NCBI GenBank assembly: GCA_027306745.1
Contig: DAHUZD010000362.1
Coordinates: 1 to 6,205 of the forward strand
DNA: 6,205 nt
Reading direction: 5' to 3'
From: Acidobacteriaceae bacterium
GTDB taxonomy: Bacteria; Acidobacteriota; Terriglobia; Terriglobales; Acidobacteriaceae
The notes beneath the pieces are model-generated. The model saw only the letters and a list, made by a program, of their open reading frames with translations, was not told the DNA's origin and did no database searches. Below, in pieces: positions 1 to 6,205 of the stretch. The translations under genes and the position numbers were made by a program. The first letter of the stretch is position 1; each line of letters opens with the position of its first letter.

Positions 1-395
1 GGAATGTCACTGGGATAAACACCGGAGGTACCGATGTACATGCGCGAGTCAGCCAACATGCCCCAATGCCAGTTCAGCCAGTAGCTGCCCGCAGCCTCCC
101 AGCCACCCAGGTTGGAGCGCTGAATCAGCGCCGGTCCAGCCAGAAAATTGGTGTAGCCCATGCCCGCGTACACATCCCAAGGGCGATCGTAGTAAACATC
201 GGGCCCGTGCGGCTGCTCAGGCGGAATGTAATTGCCTGTGCTCACCGTACCCGTCTTCGGGTTGTTGATCTGGCTGTCGCTGCTGCTGCTCGACTGGGCG
301 TGAGCCAAGGCGGCCAGCATGATTGTCAGGCCGCACACAAACACTCGTTGCATCCAACGGCTCGCTGGCCGCGGAGGCAGGCAAAACACATCCAT
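1..395 (-). CDS. Secreted, probable outer-membrane beta-barrel protein (N-terminal part, cut by window edge)
   Basis: An open frame reads leftward from an ATG at 395 through the left edge, giving 131 codons without a stop. Residues 1-33 form a signal peptide: a basic stretch (R9, R13, R17), a hydrophobic core at about 18-31, and an AHA cleavage site before Q34. A serine-rich, probably disordered stretch follows. From about residue 65 the chain is rich in Tyr, Trp and Gly with alternating polar and apolar residues (for example DVYAGMGYTNF and GGWEAAGSYWLNWHWG), as expected of beta strands of an outer-membrane barrel. The ATG at 395 has a purine-rich site six bases upstream; M15 at 353 would also give a good signal peptide but has a poorer site. 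The gene follows kdsB on the same strand after 103 bases. Export is well supported. The barrel assignment is inference, because the C-terminal part is missing and no precise family was recognised. Confidence 0.75.
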   Translation of the reverse strand, partial: MDVFCLPPRPASRWMQRVFVCGLTIMLAALAHAQSSSSSDSQINNPKTGTVSTGNYIPPEQPHGPDVYYDRPWDVYAGMGYTNFLAGPALIQRSNLGGWEAAGSYWLNWHWGMLADSRMYIGTSGVYPSDI

Positions 396-399
396 TCCG

Positions 400-405
400 C
401 TCTCC
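400..405 (-). promoter_or_regulatory. Ribosome binding site of the secreted-protein gene
   Basis: Read on the minus strand this is GGAGAG, with its GGAG core six bases before the ATG at 395. It favours that start over the in-frame ATG at 353, which is preceded only by GTTGG. Confidence 0.5.
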
Positions 406-498
406 AATTGGGTCGTAAGAATCAGTGTATCGGATGCGCGCGGTTTCGTGTACGCCTGCAGTGTTTTCCTGCGGCCGTTCCCTGCCCGCGTCGCCACC

Positions 499-1245
499 CT
501 AGCGCCGATGAGCCAGCATCGCTTCCACCGCCTGCCGGTCCGCCTCGGTATCCACGCCAATGGTGTCGTGCTCGACCGGCTCCACATGCAGATCGATGCC
601 ATTCTCCAAGAACCGCAACTGCTCCAGTCGCTCGGCCAGCTCCAACCGGCTGGCGGGCAGCGCGGCAAAGCGATGCAGCGCAGCCTTGCGGTAGGCGTAC
701 AGCCCCAGATGCTTCCAGTAAGCGACCTGGCCGCTCTGGTCGCGGTCCCATGGAATCGGCGCTCGAGAGAAATAGAGCGCCCGACCATCGTGCGCCACAA
801 CCACCTTCACTGCATTGGGATTGGCCACATCCTGCGCCGGGCACGGCGTCATCACTGTGGAGATGGCCACGACCGCCGAGCGCGCAAAGGGCCGCAACAG
901 CGCAACAAAATGTTCGCGGCGCAACAGCGGCTCATCCCCCTGAATGTTGACGTAAATATCGGCTGGCTCCTCATGCGCCACGGCGTGCACGCGATCCGTA
1001 CCGCTGGGCAGCTCCGGACTGGTCATGCGCACATCCCAGCCACGCCCGCGGGCCAGACTGGCCACCTCGTCGGAGTCGGTGGCCACGATTACTGCATCGA
1101 AAACGCCGGAGCCGCTGGCCGCCGCATACACCCACTCCAGCATCGGTTTGCCCGCAATGGGCAGCAGCACTTTGCGCGGCAGGCGCGTGCTGGCCAGACG
1201 CGCTGGAATCACGCCCACTACACGCGGCATTTTCTCTTCGCTCAT
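499..1245 (-). CDS. kdsB: 3-deoxy-manno-octulosonate cytidylyltransferase (CMP-Kdo synthetase)
   Basis: KdsB activates Kdo with CTP to give CMP-Kdo and pyrophosphate in the cytoplasm, the step that supplies Kdo for the lipid A inner core of lipopolysaccharide. With the start at 1245 the protein is 248 residues, the same length as the E. coli enzyme as I recall it. Family motifs appear in order: the nucleotide-binding loop VIPARLASTRLPRK (12-25), GKPML (32-36), VATDSDEV (54-61), SGTDR (81-85), the metal-binding NIQGDEP (100-106), NPNAVKVV (142-149), ALYFSRAPIPWDRD (156-169), KHLGLYAYR (178-186), ERLEQLRFLENG (205-216) and GVDTEAD (230-236). Three in-frame ATGs are possible, at 1272, 1245 and 1230. 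The 1272 start adds nine residues with no family counterpart. The 1230 start (MPRVVGVIPAR) has GAAGAG just upstream. I chose 1245 for its length, but 1230 is nearly as likely. The gene is divergent from the tRNA and signalling genes. No key residue seems missing. Confidence 0.94.
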   Translation of the reverse strand: MSEEKMPRVVGVIPARLASTRLPRKVLLPIAGKPMLEWVYAAASGSGVFDAVIVATDSDEVASLARGRGWDVRMTSPELPSGTDRVHAVAHEEPADIYVNIQGDEPLLRREHFVALLRPFARSAVVAISTVMTPCPAQDVANPNAVKVVVAHDGRALYFSRAPIPWDRDQSGQVAYWKHLGLYAYRKAALHRFAALPASRLELAERLEQLRFLENGIDLHVEPVEHDTIGVDTEADRQAVEAMLAHRR

Positions 1246-1363
1246 GCCATCCAGTGTACAAGCGGCGTCCATTCACCCGGCATGGCGCATCGCCCCATGG
1301 CCATGTGCAGTCACCGCAGACCGCAACCTGCGATAAACTAAAGTCAGCGGATGCTGCCCGTGG
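1246..1363. promoter_or_regulatory. Divergent spacer between kdsB and tRNA-Val
   Basis: These 118 bases must contain the leftward promoter of kdsB and the rightward promoter of the tRNA unless transcription starts elsewhere. On the + strand a TAAACT at 1334-1339 (4 of 6 matches to TATAAT) lies 24 bases before the mature tRNA 5' end, a sensible place for a -10 element, but no good -35 lies about 17 bases upstream. On the minus strand TACACT lies immediately upstream of the 1245 start. If that were a -10 element, the transcript would begin near this ATG and the 1230 start would be favoured. A short GGCG/CGCC hairpin (1284-1294) adjoins a CAT/ATG-rich patch. None of these is strong enough for a firm promoter call. 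Confidence 0.3.
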
Positions 1364-1440
<77 letters not shown>

Positions 1441-1666
1441 AGACCCCGCGGCTACCCTGGCCACTGCACATCTTCTTCGTCACAGACCGTGGGCCATCCC
1501 CTTCCGGCACGAGCCAGCCAATGCCCTGCACCTGGCCATTTCCCAGAAAAGCTACTGGATCATCGTTGTCTAAAAGCGGAATTTTGCCGCAAAATACCTG
1601 AAAATATCGCTCCCGCGTTTCCATTTCTAGACTATTGTGGTGGGATAGGCACAGACGAGGCCAACG
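1441..1666. other. Spacer between tRNA-Val and the GGDEF/EAL gene; no gene seen
   Basis: The 226 bases hold no credible coding region. Short frames on both strands run through the tRNA or lack a start signal. The left part is GC-rich like its surroundings. The part from about 1571 to 1650 is more AT-rich and is the likely promoter area of the downstream gene. TTGCCG at 1584-1589 could be a -35, but the best -10-like hexamer after it (TATCGC at 1605) gives only a 15-base spacer, so no promoter is called. A GCGG/CCGC hairpin (1576-1590) on a seven-base loop is too small to be called a terminator. Confidence 0.5.
1657..1660 (+). promoter_or_regulatory. Ribosome binding site of the GGDEF/EAL gene
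   Basis: GAGG lies six bases before the ATG at 1667. It supports that ATG as the start and includes the first membrane helix in the product. Confidence 0.6.
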
Positions 1667-3865
1667 ATGCCACTGCAACGCAAAAACAAGATCGTGATTT
1701 CGGCACGTTTTGCGGCGGAAGGTGCCTTGGCCGGAGCTTGTCTTATCTTCTTACTAATGTGGCTGGAGCAGCAGGGCTTCTTCCCGGCCAGCGCAGCGAT
1801 GCAGAGTTGGATGGCCGCGCACCCGCTTGTCTTCCGGCTATTGCCTGCCTTGGCTGGACTTACGCTGGGCCTGCTGGTCTATGCAGCGCGGGAGGCCAAC
1901 CGCGCCCATGGCAGCCACGTGCGTTTGGCTGGGTTCCTGCTACACATGCACAAGCATCTGGATGCGGAGGGGCCGTTTGCCCGGCGCATTGAGCGGGTGT
2001 TGCGTGACCTCTGCAAACAATCGAAGTCCCTGCCCTGCTCAAGGGCCATCCTGATTAGCCGGACGGAATTTTCCTCTCCGCCCCACCGGCAGATAGAAGC
2101 TGTGGGCGCACCCAATGCTGACTCACACGATGGACCGATGTGGTCCGTGGTCGGCATGGCGGGCCGTGAGGGCGCGCTGATACATAGCGAAAAGCACACT
2201 GCCTGCTGTGAAAGCCTGTACACGTACTTGTCGTCAGAAGAAGCTGCCGCAGGGCATATTTTGATGACCACAATCTGCCATGCATACACGGAAGACACTC
2301 CACGGGCGACATTGCACGGGCATTGCTTTGTCCCGTTGCTGAGCCATGGAAGTGTGGAAGGCGCGCTGGCCATGGAAACGCCCGCCAATGCACAGTTGAC
2401 GGTAGCCGCGCGGGAGGCCTTGCGCGTGCTGGGTGCAGCACTGGGCGGGGAGTTGGCGCAGGAACGCCTGCGCCAGCAAATGCACCGACTCTCTCACTTT
2501 GACGCGCTCACAGGACTCTTGAACCGGACGCAGTTGCTCCACCGGCTACAGCAGGCTTATACGGCTGCGCAAACCAGCCGGCAATGGGGCGCGGCCATAT
2601 TGCTCGATCTCGACCACTTCAATCCCATCAACGATCTGTATGGTTATGCCACGGGCGATTCGTTTCTACGCTCCATTGGCCAGCGGCTGAGCCAGGGCCT
2701 GCGCAAGCGGGATACGGTGGCCCGCTATGGCGGCGATGAGTTCGTGATCGTACTGGAAGACCTGGGGCTGACGCAGGAAGCGGCCCTGCACGCAGTCCAG
2801 CGTGTGGTGCAAAAGCTGCGCCTGCTGGCTTCAGATCTGGTCAAGCTGCCCGGCGGCGATGTTTCGGTCTCGGTCAGCATGGGCGTGGCGCTGTTTCCTG
2901 CACCGGATCAGGCCGGAGCCGAAGAGATATTGCGCCAGGCCGACATTGCCCTGCATCGCAGCAAAGAATCCGGGCGCGATGGCATCAGCATCTTTACCGC
3001 CGCCATGGCCACGGATCTGCGCCGCCGCCGCGCCTTTGACCAACCGCTGCGCAGCGCCCTGGCCAGAAATGAATTCTCCCTGGCCATGCAGGCCAAATGC
3101 AACGCGAATGGCAGAATCCAGGGCGCAGAGGTCTTGCTGCGCTGGGAGCACCCCGGCCTGGGCCAGGTGGCGCCAGATATCTTCATTCCGTTGGCGGAGG
3201 AAAGCGGGGCCATTCTGGAGATTGGCGAGTGGGTGCTGCGGCAGAGCTGCATCCTGCTGGCGCAGACTGCGCATCTCAGCCAGCAGTACGCGCTCTCTGT
3301 CAACGTCAGCCCGCGCCAGCTTCGCCAGCCGGGCTTTGCCGCGCTGGTGCGCAACATATTGGAAGAGACCGGAGCGCCAGCCCAGCGGCTCACGCTGGAG
3401 GTGACCGAGGGCCAGTTCCTGTCACGCATCGACAACGTGGTGCAGGTGCTGGAAGAGGTGCGCGCCCTCGGCGTGCGCATCTCTATTGACGACTTTGGCA
3501 CAGGCTACTCCTGCCTCTTCTACCTGCAAAAGCTCCCGCTGGATGAGCTGAAGATTGACCGCAGCTTTGTGCAGTCAGCTCCCAAGGACGCCAGTCACGC
3601 GGTTCTGGTCGACGCCATTCTCTCCATCACCTCCCAGTTGGGGCTGGATGTGGTGGCCGAAGGCGTGGAGACCCGCTCACAACTGGACTTTCTGGCTGCG
3701 CGTGGCTGCACACGCTTCCAGGGTTTTTACTTTGGCCAGCCCCAGCCGGTGCTGGAATTTTTAACTGCGCTGCATTCCCAGAACGGAGATCGCCAGCCCA
3801 GTCCCGAAGCGGGACTGCTCGCCTTCAGGCCCATGCAAGCCGATAAGGCGAACGTACGGCAATAG
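1667..3865 (+). CDS. Membrane-anchored GAF-like/GGDEF/EAL protein, predicted dual cyclic-di-GMP cyclase and phosphodiesterase
   Basis: This 732-residue protein is predicted to make and degrade the second messenger cyclic-di-GMP. Two hydrophobic helices at about 15-34 and 54-75 anchor it, with a loop of only about 20 residues between them. Residues about 100-262 look like a GAF-type sensor rich in Cys and His. The GGDEF domain spans about 276-440, with DALTGLLNR at 279-287, D314, N322, D331 and the signature GGDEF at 355-359. An RxxD inhibitory site (R346-D349) sits five residues before the signature. Two usually conserved positions differ: N319 for the Lys after DxDxF, and Y327 for the His of GHxxGD. 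The EAL domain (about 455-700) has EVL in place of EAL (E488), N546, E578, D608, D609, K629, E665 and Q685, so the catalytic set is complete and, from N546 on, spaced as I recall for active phosphodiesterases. The last ~30 residues are a polar tail. The likely partner is the hybrid kinase gene 115 bases downstream. Which activity dominates cannot be read from sequence. Confidence 0.95.
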   Translation: MPLQRKNKIVISARFAAEGALAGACLIFLLMWLEQQGFFPASAAMQSWMAAHPLVFRLLPALAGLTLGLLVYAAREANRAHGSHVRLAGFLLHMHKHLDAEGPFARRIERVLRDLCKQSKSLPCSRAILISRTEFSSPPHRQIEAVGAPNADSHDGPMWSVVGMAGREGALIHSEKHTACCESLYTYLSSEEAAAGHILMTTICHAYTEDTPRATLHGHCFVPLLSHGSVEGALAMETPANAQLTVAAREALRVLGAALGGELAQERLRQQMHRLSHFDALTGLLNRTQLLHRLQQAYTAAQTSRQWGAAILLDLDHFNPINDLYGYATGDSFLRSIGQRLSQGLRKRDTVARYGGDEFVIVLEDLGLTQEAALHAVQRVVQKLRLLASDLVKLPGGDVSVSVSMGVALFPAPDQAGAEEILRQADIALHRSKESGRDGISIFTAAMATDLRRRRAFDQPLRSALARNEFSLAMQAKCNANGRIQGAEVLLRWEHPGLGQVAPDIFIPLAEESGAILEIGEWVLRQSCILLAQTAHLSQQYALSVNVSPRQLRQPGFAALVRNILEETGAPAQRLTLEVTEGQFLSRIDNVVQVLEEVRALGVRISIDDFGTGYSCLFYLQKLPLDELKIDRSFVQSAPKDASHAVLVDAILSITSQLGLDVVAEGVETRSQLDFLAARGCTRFQGFYFGQPQPVLEFLTALHSQNGDRQPSPEAGLLAFRPMQADKANVRQ
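3799..3817. repeat. Perfect 8-bp hairpin near the 3' end of the GGDEF/EAL gene
   Basis: CAGTCCCG (3799-3806) and CGGGACTG (3810-3817) are exact reverse complements around a three-base AAG loop. The hairpin lies inside the coding sequence, 45 bases before the stop, in the region coding for the polar C-terminal tail. No U-tract follows, so it is not a standard intrinsic terminator. It could stabilise the 3' end of the message or slow ribosomes, or be chance in GC-rich DNA. Confidence 0.6.
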
Positions 3866-3912
3866 CAGAATCTTGTCTTGTGGTAGATTCCCCGTACGCT
3901 GGACCTTTCGCC
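3847..3912. repeat. Nested inverted repeat spanning the stop codon and intergenic start
   Basis: Outer arms: GGCGAA plus CGTACGG (3847-3859) pair with CCGTACG (3892-3898) and TTCGCC (3907-3912), with an eight-base bulge at 3899-3906. Inside, GAATCT (3868-3873) pairs with AGATTC (3885-3890) around an eleven-base loop. In total 19 base pairs can form one long imperfect hairpin around the TAG stop at 3863-3865. CGTACG, itself a palindrome, occurs in both outer arms. No run of T follows the right arm, so it does not look like a standard terminator. It may be an mRNA structure between the two cistrons or a protein-binding site. Its pairing is seen directly; its role is unknown. Confidence 0.55.
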
Positions 3913-3968
3913 GCAGAGATGGCAGACGCATAGAGCGGGCACAAGCCCAGCCCGGCGGCTGCAAACAA

Positions 3969-3974
3969 GAGGAG
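3969..3974 (+). promoter_or_regulatory. Ribosome binding site of the hybrid kinase gene
   Basis: GAGGAG lies six bases before the ATG at 3981, close to the ideal sequence and spacing. It fixes the start of the kinase and is the strongest ribosome site in the window. Confidence 0.75.
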
Positions 3975-3980
3975 CCTTTG

Positions 3981-6205
3981 ATGTTCGTTGGCCACAAAAC
4001 GGATTCCAGCCAGTGGCGGCAGATGCGCACGGCAGCCTTCCTGGGCTTGCTCATGGTGCTCGGCGCTGCGCTCTGGAAGACGCTGCACCAGTTCCTGACC
4101 CAACATGGGCTGGGCAGCCATCCTGGCATTCTGGCCGGAGCGTTGCTCTTCATCGCGGCTGCGACCATGGCTGCCGTGCCTTGGGTCAGGCTCTATGCCT
4201 TTTTGGCGCGCGGGTTGCGCGGTGGCCAAGAGAGCGAGGCCAGAACGCTGCTGCTGCGGGCCGTCAATGAAACGATCACGGAAACGCTGCCCGACCACAT
4301 CTACGCCAAGGACCACAACAGCCACTTTGTGATTGCCAACCACAGCATCGCCAGTTTCATGGGCGTCTCCAACCCGAAGGATCTGCTGGGAAAAAATGAC
4401 TTTGATTATTATCCGAAAGAAGTCGCCAACGGATTTTTCCAGGATGAGCAACGCGTGATACGCACCGGCCAGCCGCTCGTCAGCCAGGCCGAGCAAATCT
4501 ATGACAGTGACGGCAAGGAGCGCTGGCTGCTGACCAGCAAGATTCCCATCCGCGGGCAGGACGGGCGCGTGCTCGGCGTCGTCGGCGTGGGCCGGGACAT
4601 TACAGCGCAAAAGCTGGCCGAGAGAGAGACGGAGCGCGCGCGTCGCTCCGCAGAATCCGCCAATCAAGCCAAAAGCGAATTCCTAGCCACCATGAGCCAT
4701 GAAATTCGCACGCCCCTCAATGGCATCATCGGCATGACGGAGTTGGCTCTGGGCACCAATCTGAACGAAGAACAACGCGATTATCTGGAGACTGTACGCT
4801 CCTCCGCGGATACGCTGCTGTACGTCATCAACGATATTTTGGACTTCTCCAAGATCGAAGCCGGCCGGGTGGAGCTGGAGGACGTGGACTTTGATCTGCG
4901 CGATTGCGTGGAGACCAGCTTGAAAACGCTGGCCGTGCGCGCTGCGGAAAAAAATCTGGAGCTGATCTGCGATGTGGCGCATGAAATTCCACTGTTTGTG
5001 CTTGGGGATCCTGGACGGCTGCGGCAAATCCTCTTTAATCTGGTCGGCAATGCCATCAAGTTCACCCACTCCGGAGAAGTGGCCCTTCGCATGAGGCTGC
5101 AACAGGACGCTGGTGATTCGCTGTTGCTGCAATGCGAAGTCTCCGACACAGGCATTGGCATTGCTCCGGAAAAACTGCAGACAATCTTTGATCCGTTCAC
5201 GCAGGCCGACACCTCCACCACGCGGCGATACGGTGGCTCTGGCCTGGGGCTGACGATTACGGCCCGGCTGGTGCGCGTGATGGGCGGGGACATTCATGTG
5301 GAAAGCCGCCCGGGCATGGGTAGCCGGTTTCTCTTTACCGTGCGTCTGGGCAAAAGTACGGCGCAGCCCGGCCGCATTACCGCCCTGGCACCTCCGCGCA
5401 TTTTGCAGACTGCTCGTGCGCTAATTGTCGACGACAATGCGACGAACCGGAAAATTTTGTCGGAAACCCTCGACCGCTGGGGATTGCGCACCCACTCCGT
5501 GGATGGAGCGGAAGCCGCCTTGGCCGAGCTGACGGCAGCCCGGCAGACCGCAAACGCTTACACGCTGGTGCTGACGGACATGCACATGCCCAATGTGGAT
5601 GGCATGATGCTCATAGAAAAAATCCGGCAGCAGCCAGCGTTGGATTCCATACATATTCTTCTGCTCAGCTCTGGAGCGCATCCGCTGGATCGCTCGCAAA
5701 TGCGGGCCCTGCGCATCGATGCCTGCCTGCTGAAGCCGGTGCGGCATCTTGAGTTGCAATCCGCCTTGGCCGCCGCACTTTGTGGCGCTTCGCCGGCCGA
5801 GCCCGAAATGAGTCCGGCACCCTCGCCAGCCATCGTGCAGCGGGCGGAGCAAGACAGTGCGCCGGGCGAACCGCTGCGTGTTCTGCTGGTGGAAGACAAC
5901 CCCGTCAATCAAAAGCTGGCCGTACGATTGCTGGAAAAAAAGGGACACTCCGTCACCGTGGCCGCCAATGGACAAGAGGCGCTGCTGGCCCTGGAGCGCT
6001 CCAGCTATGATCTGGTGCTGATGGACATCCAGATGCCCGTGATGGATGGCATCGAGGCCACACTGACGATTCGCAAAAATGAAGAGGGCACGATGACGCA
6101 TCAAACCATCATCGCCCTCACCGCTCACGCCATGAAGGGCGATGAGGAACGCTGTGTGCAGGCCGGGATGGATGGCTATCTGGCCAAGCCGAGCCGCATC
6201 CCAGA
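3981..6205 (+). CDS. Membrane-bound hybrid histidine kinase, TM2-PAS-HisKA-HATPase-REC-REC (3' end beyond window)
   Basis: The frame is open from 3981 to the right edge, giving 741 residues, and is partial. Two hydrophobic helices lie at about 17-35 and 49-69, joined by a short loop. A PAS domain (about 97-215) with [20 protein letters not shown] and a closing GVGRDIT follows. HisKA carries the phospho-acceptor H240 in [11 protein letters not shown]. The ATPase domain has the N-box N357 (VGNAIKFT), G1 DTGIGI from D389, FDPFTQAD, and G2 GGSGLGL (418-424). Receiver 1 (about 478-605) has D484, D485, phospho-acceptor D533 and K585. A Pro/Ala/Glu-rich linker follows. Receiver 2 (from about 633) has E638, D639, D682 in LMDIQMP, and K736. 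Everything needed for autophosphorylation and phosphorelay is present. Proteins of this architecture often end in an HPt domain, which would lie past the edge. The signal is unknown. The neighbouring cyclic-di-GMP gene suggests a role in surface or biofilm behaviour, but that is inference. Confidence 0.95.
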   Translation, partial: MFVGHKTDSSQWRQMRTAAFLGLLMVLGAALWKTLHQFLTQHGLGSHPGILAGALLFIAAATMAAVPWVRLYAFLARGLRGGQESEARTLLLRAVNETITETLPDHIYAKDHNSHFVIANHSIASFMGVSNPKDLLGKNDFDYYPKEVANGFFQDEQRVIRTGQPLVSQAEQIYDSDGKERWLLTSKIPIRGQDGRVLGVVGVGRDITAQKLAERETERARRSAESANQAKSEFLATMSHEIRTPLNGIIGMTELALGTNLNEEQRDYLETVRSSADTLLYVINDILDFSKIEAGRVELEDVDFDLRDCVETSLKTLAVRAAEKNLELICDVAHEIPLFVLGDPGRLRQILFNLVGNAIKFTHSGEVALRMRLQQDAGDSLLLQCEVSDTGIGIAPEKLQTIFDPFTQADTSTTRRYGGSGLGLTITARLVRVMGGDIHVESRPGMGSRFLFTVRLGKSTAQPGRITALAPPRILQTARALIVDDNATNRKILSETLDRWGLRTHSVDGAEAALAELTAARQTANAYTLVLTDMHMPNVDGMMLIEKIRQQPALDSIHILLLSSGAHPLDRSQMRALRIDACLLKPVRHLELQSALAAALCGASPAEPEMSPAPSPAIVQRAEQDSAPGEPLRVLLVEDNPVNQKLAVRLLEKKGHSVTVAANGQEALLALERSSYDLVLMDIQMPVMDGIEATLTIRKNEEGTMTHQTIIALTAHAMKGDEERCVQAGMDGYLAKPSRIP

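Noticed and set aside
454..475. Hairpin between kdsB and the secreted-protein gene as a terminator
   Set aside because: GCC plus GCAG can pair with CTGC plus GGC around a seven-base loop with one bulge, but no T-run follows on the minus strand and the stem is weak.
66..950. A 294-codon open frame on the + strand
   Set aside because: It is antisense to the secreted-protein gene and kdsB, and its Pro/Arg/Ala-rich, low-complexity product has no recognisable domain.
319..1341. A 340-codon open frame on the + strand across the kdsB region
   Set aside because: It lies antisense to kdsB, whose motifs are unmistakable. Its composition (rich in Arg, His, Gln, Ala) is that of an antisense GC-rich shadow, and it resembles no known protein.
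1576..1590. GCGG/CCGC hairpin as a terminator (TTTT follows it on the minus strand)
   Set aside because: The stem is only four pairs with a seven-base AT-rich loop. On the + strand it is followed by A residues, and no leftward gene ends here.
3825..4667. A 280-codon minus-strand frame opposite the kinase N-terminus
   Set aside because: The + strand there encodes membrane helices and a PAS domain with a strong ribosome site. The antisense frame shows no domain.
5421..6128. A 235-codon minus-strand frame opposite the receivers
   Set aside because: Both receiver domains on the + strand have every conserved residue. The minus frame is a codon-bias shadow rich in His, Gln and Arg.

Overview
The window reads as a chromosomal segment of a Gram-negative, GC-rich bacterium (about 60% GC by eye). 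The Gram-negative call rests on a KdsB enzyme for lipopolysaccharide core synthesis and an exported, probably outer-membrane protein. The style of the exported protein and of the hybrid kinase would fit Acidobacteriota, but this is an impression that no marker gene here can confirm.

Layout: two genes run leftward. They are kdsB (about 499-1245) and, 103 bases downstream of it, the first 131 codons of a secreted aromatic-rich protein (1-395) cut by the window edge. A tRNA-Val(UAC) with an encoded CCA end lies at 1364-1440 on the + strand, so the spacer 1246-1363 should hold divergent promoters. To its right are two large rightward signalling genes. The first (1667-3865) is a membrane-anchored GAF-like/GGDEF/EAL protein of 732 residues for cyclic-di-GMP turnover. 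The second (3981 to beyond 6205) is a hybrid histidine kinase with two membrane helices, PAS, HisKA, HATPase and two receiver domains, open to the right edge.

The left half is envelope-related: CMP-Kdo supply and a probable outer-membrane protein. The right half is a signalling pair. Both signalling proteins have two N-terminal membrane helices with a very short predicted external loop, so sensing is probably by cytoplasmic GAF or PAS domains or by the membrane itself. The GGDEF, RxxD and EAL active-site residues are all present, and every phosphotransfer residue visible in the kinase is intact. The two genes are 115 bases apart, and a nested inverted repeat spans the stop codon of the first. 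Co-transcription is plausible but not shown.

No mobile element, CRISPR array, toxin-antitoxin or clear defence system was found. The most unusual items are the nested inverted repeat at 3847-3912, the Cys/His-rich sensor region of the GGDEF/EAL protein, and two substitutions in its otherwise intact GGDEF domain.
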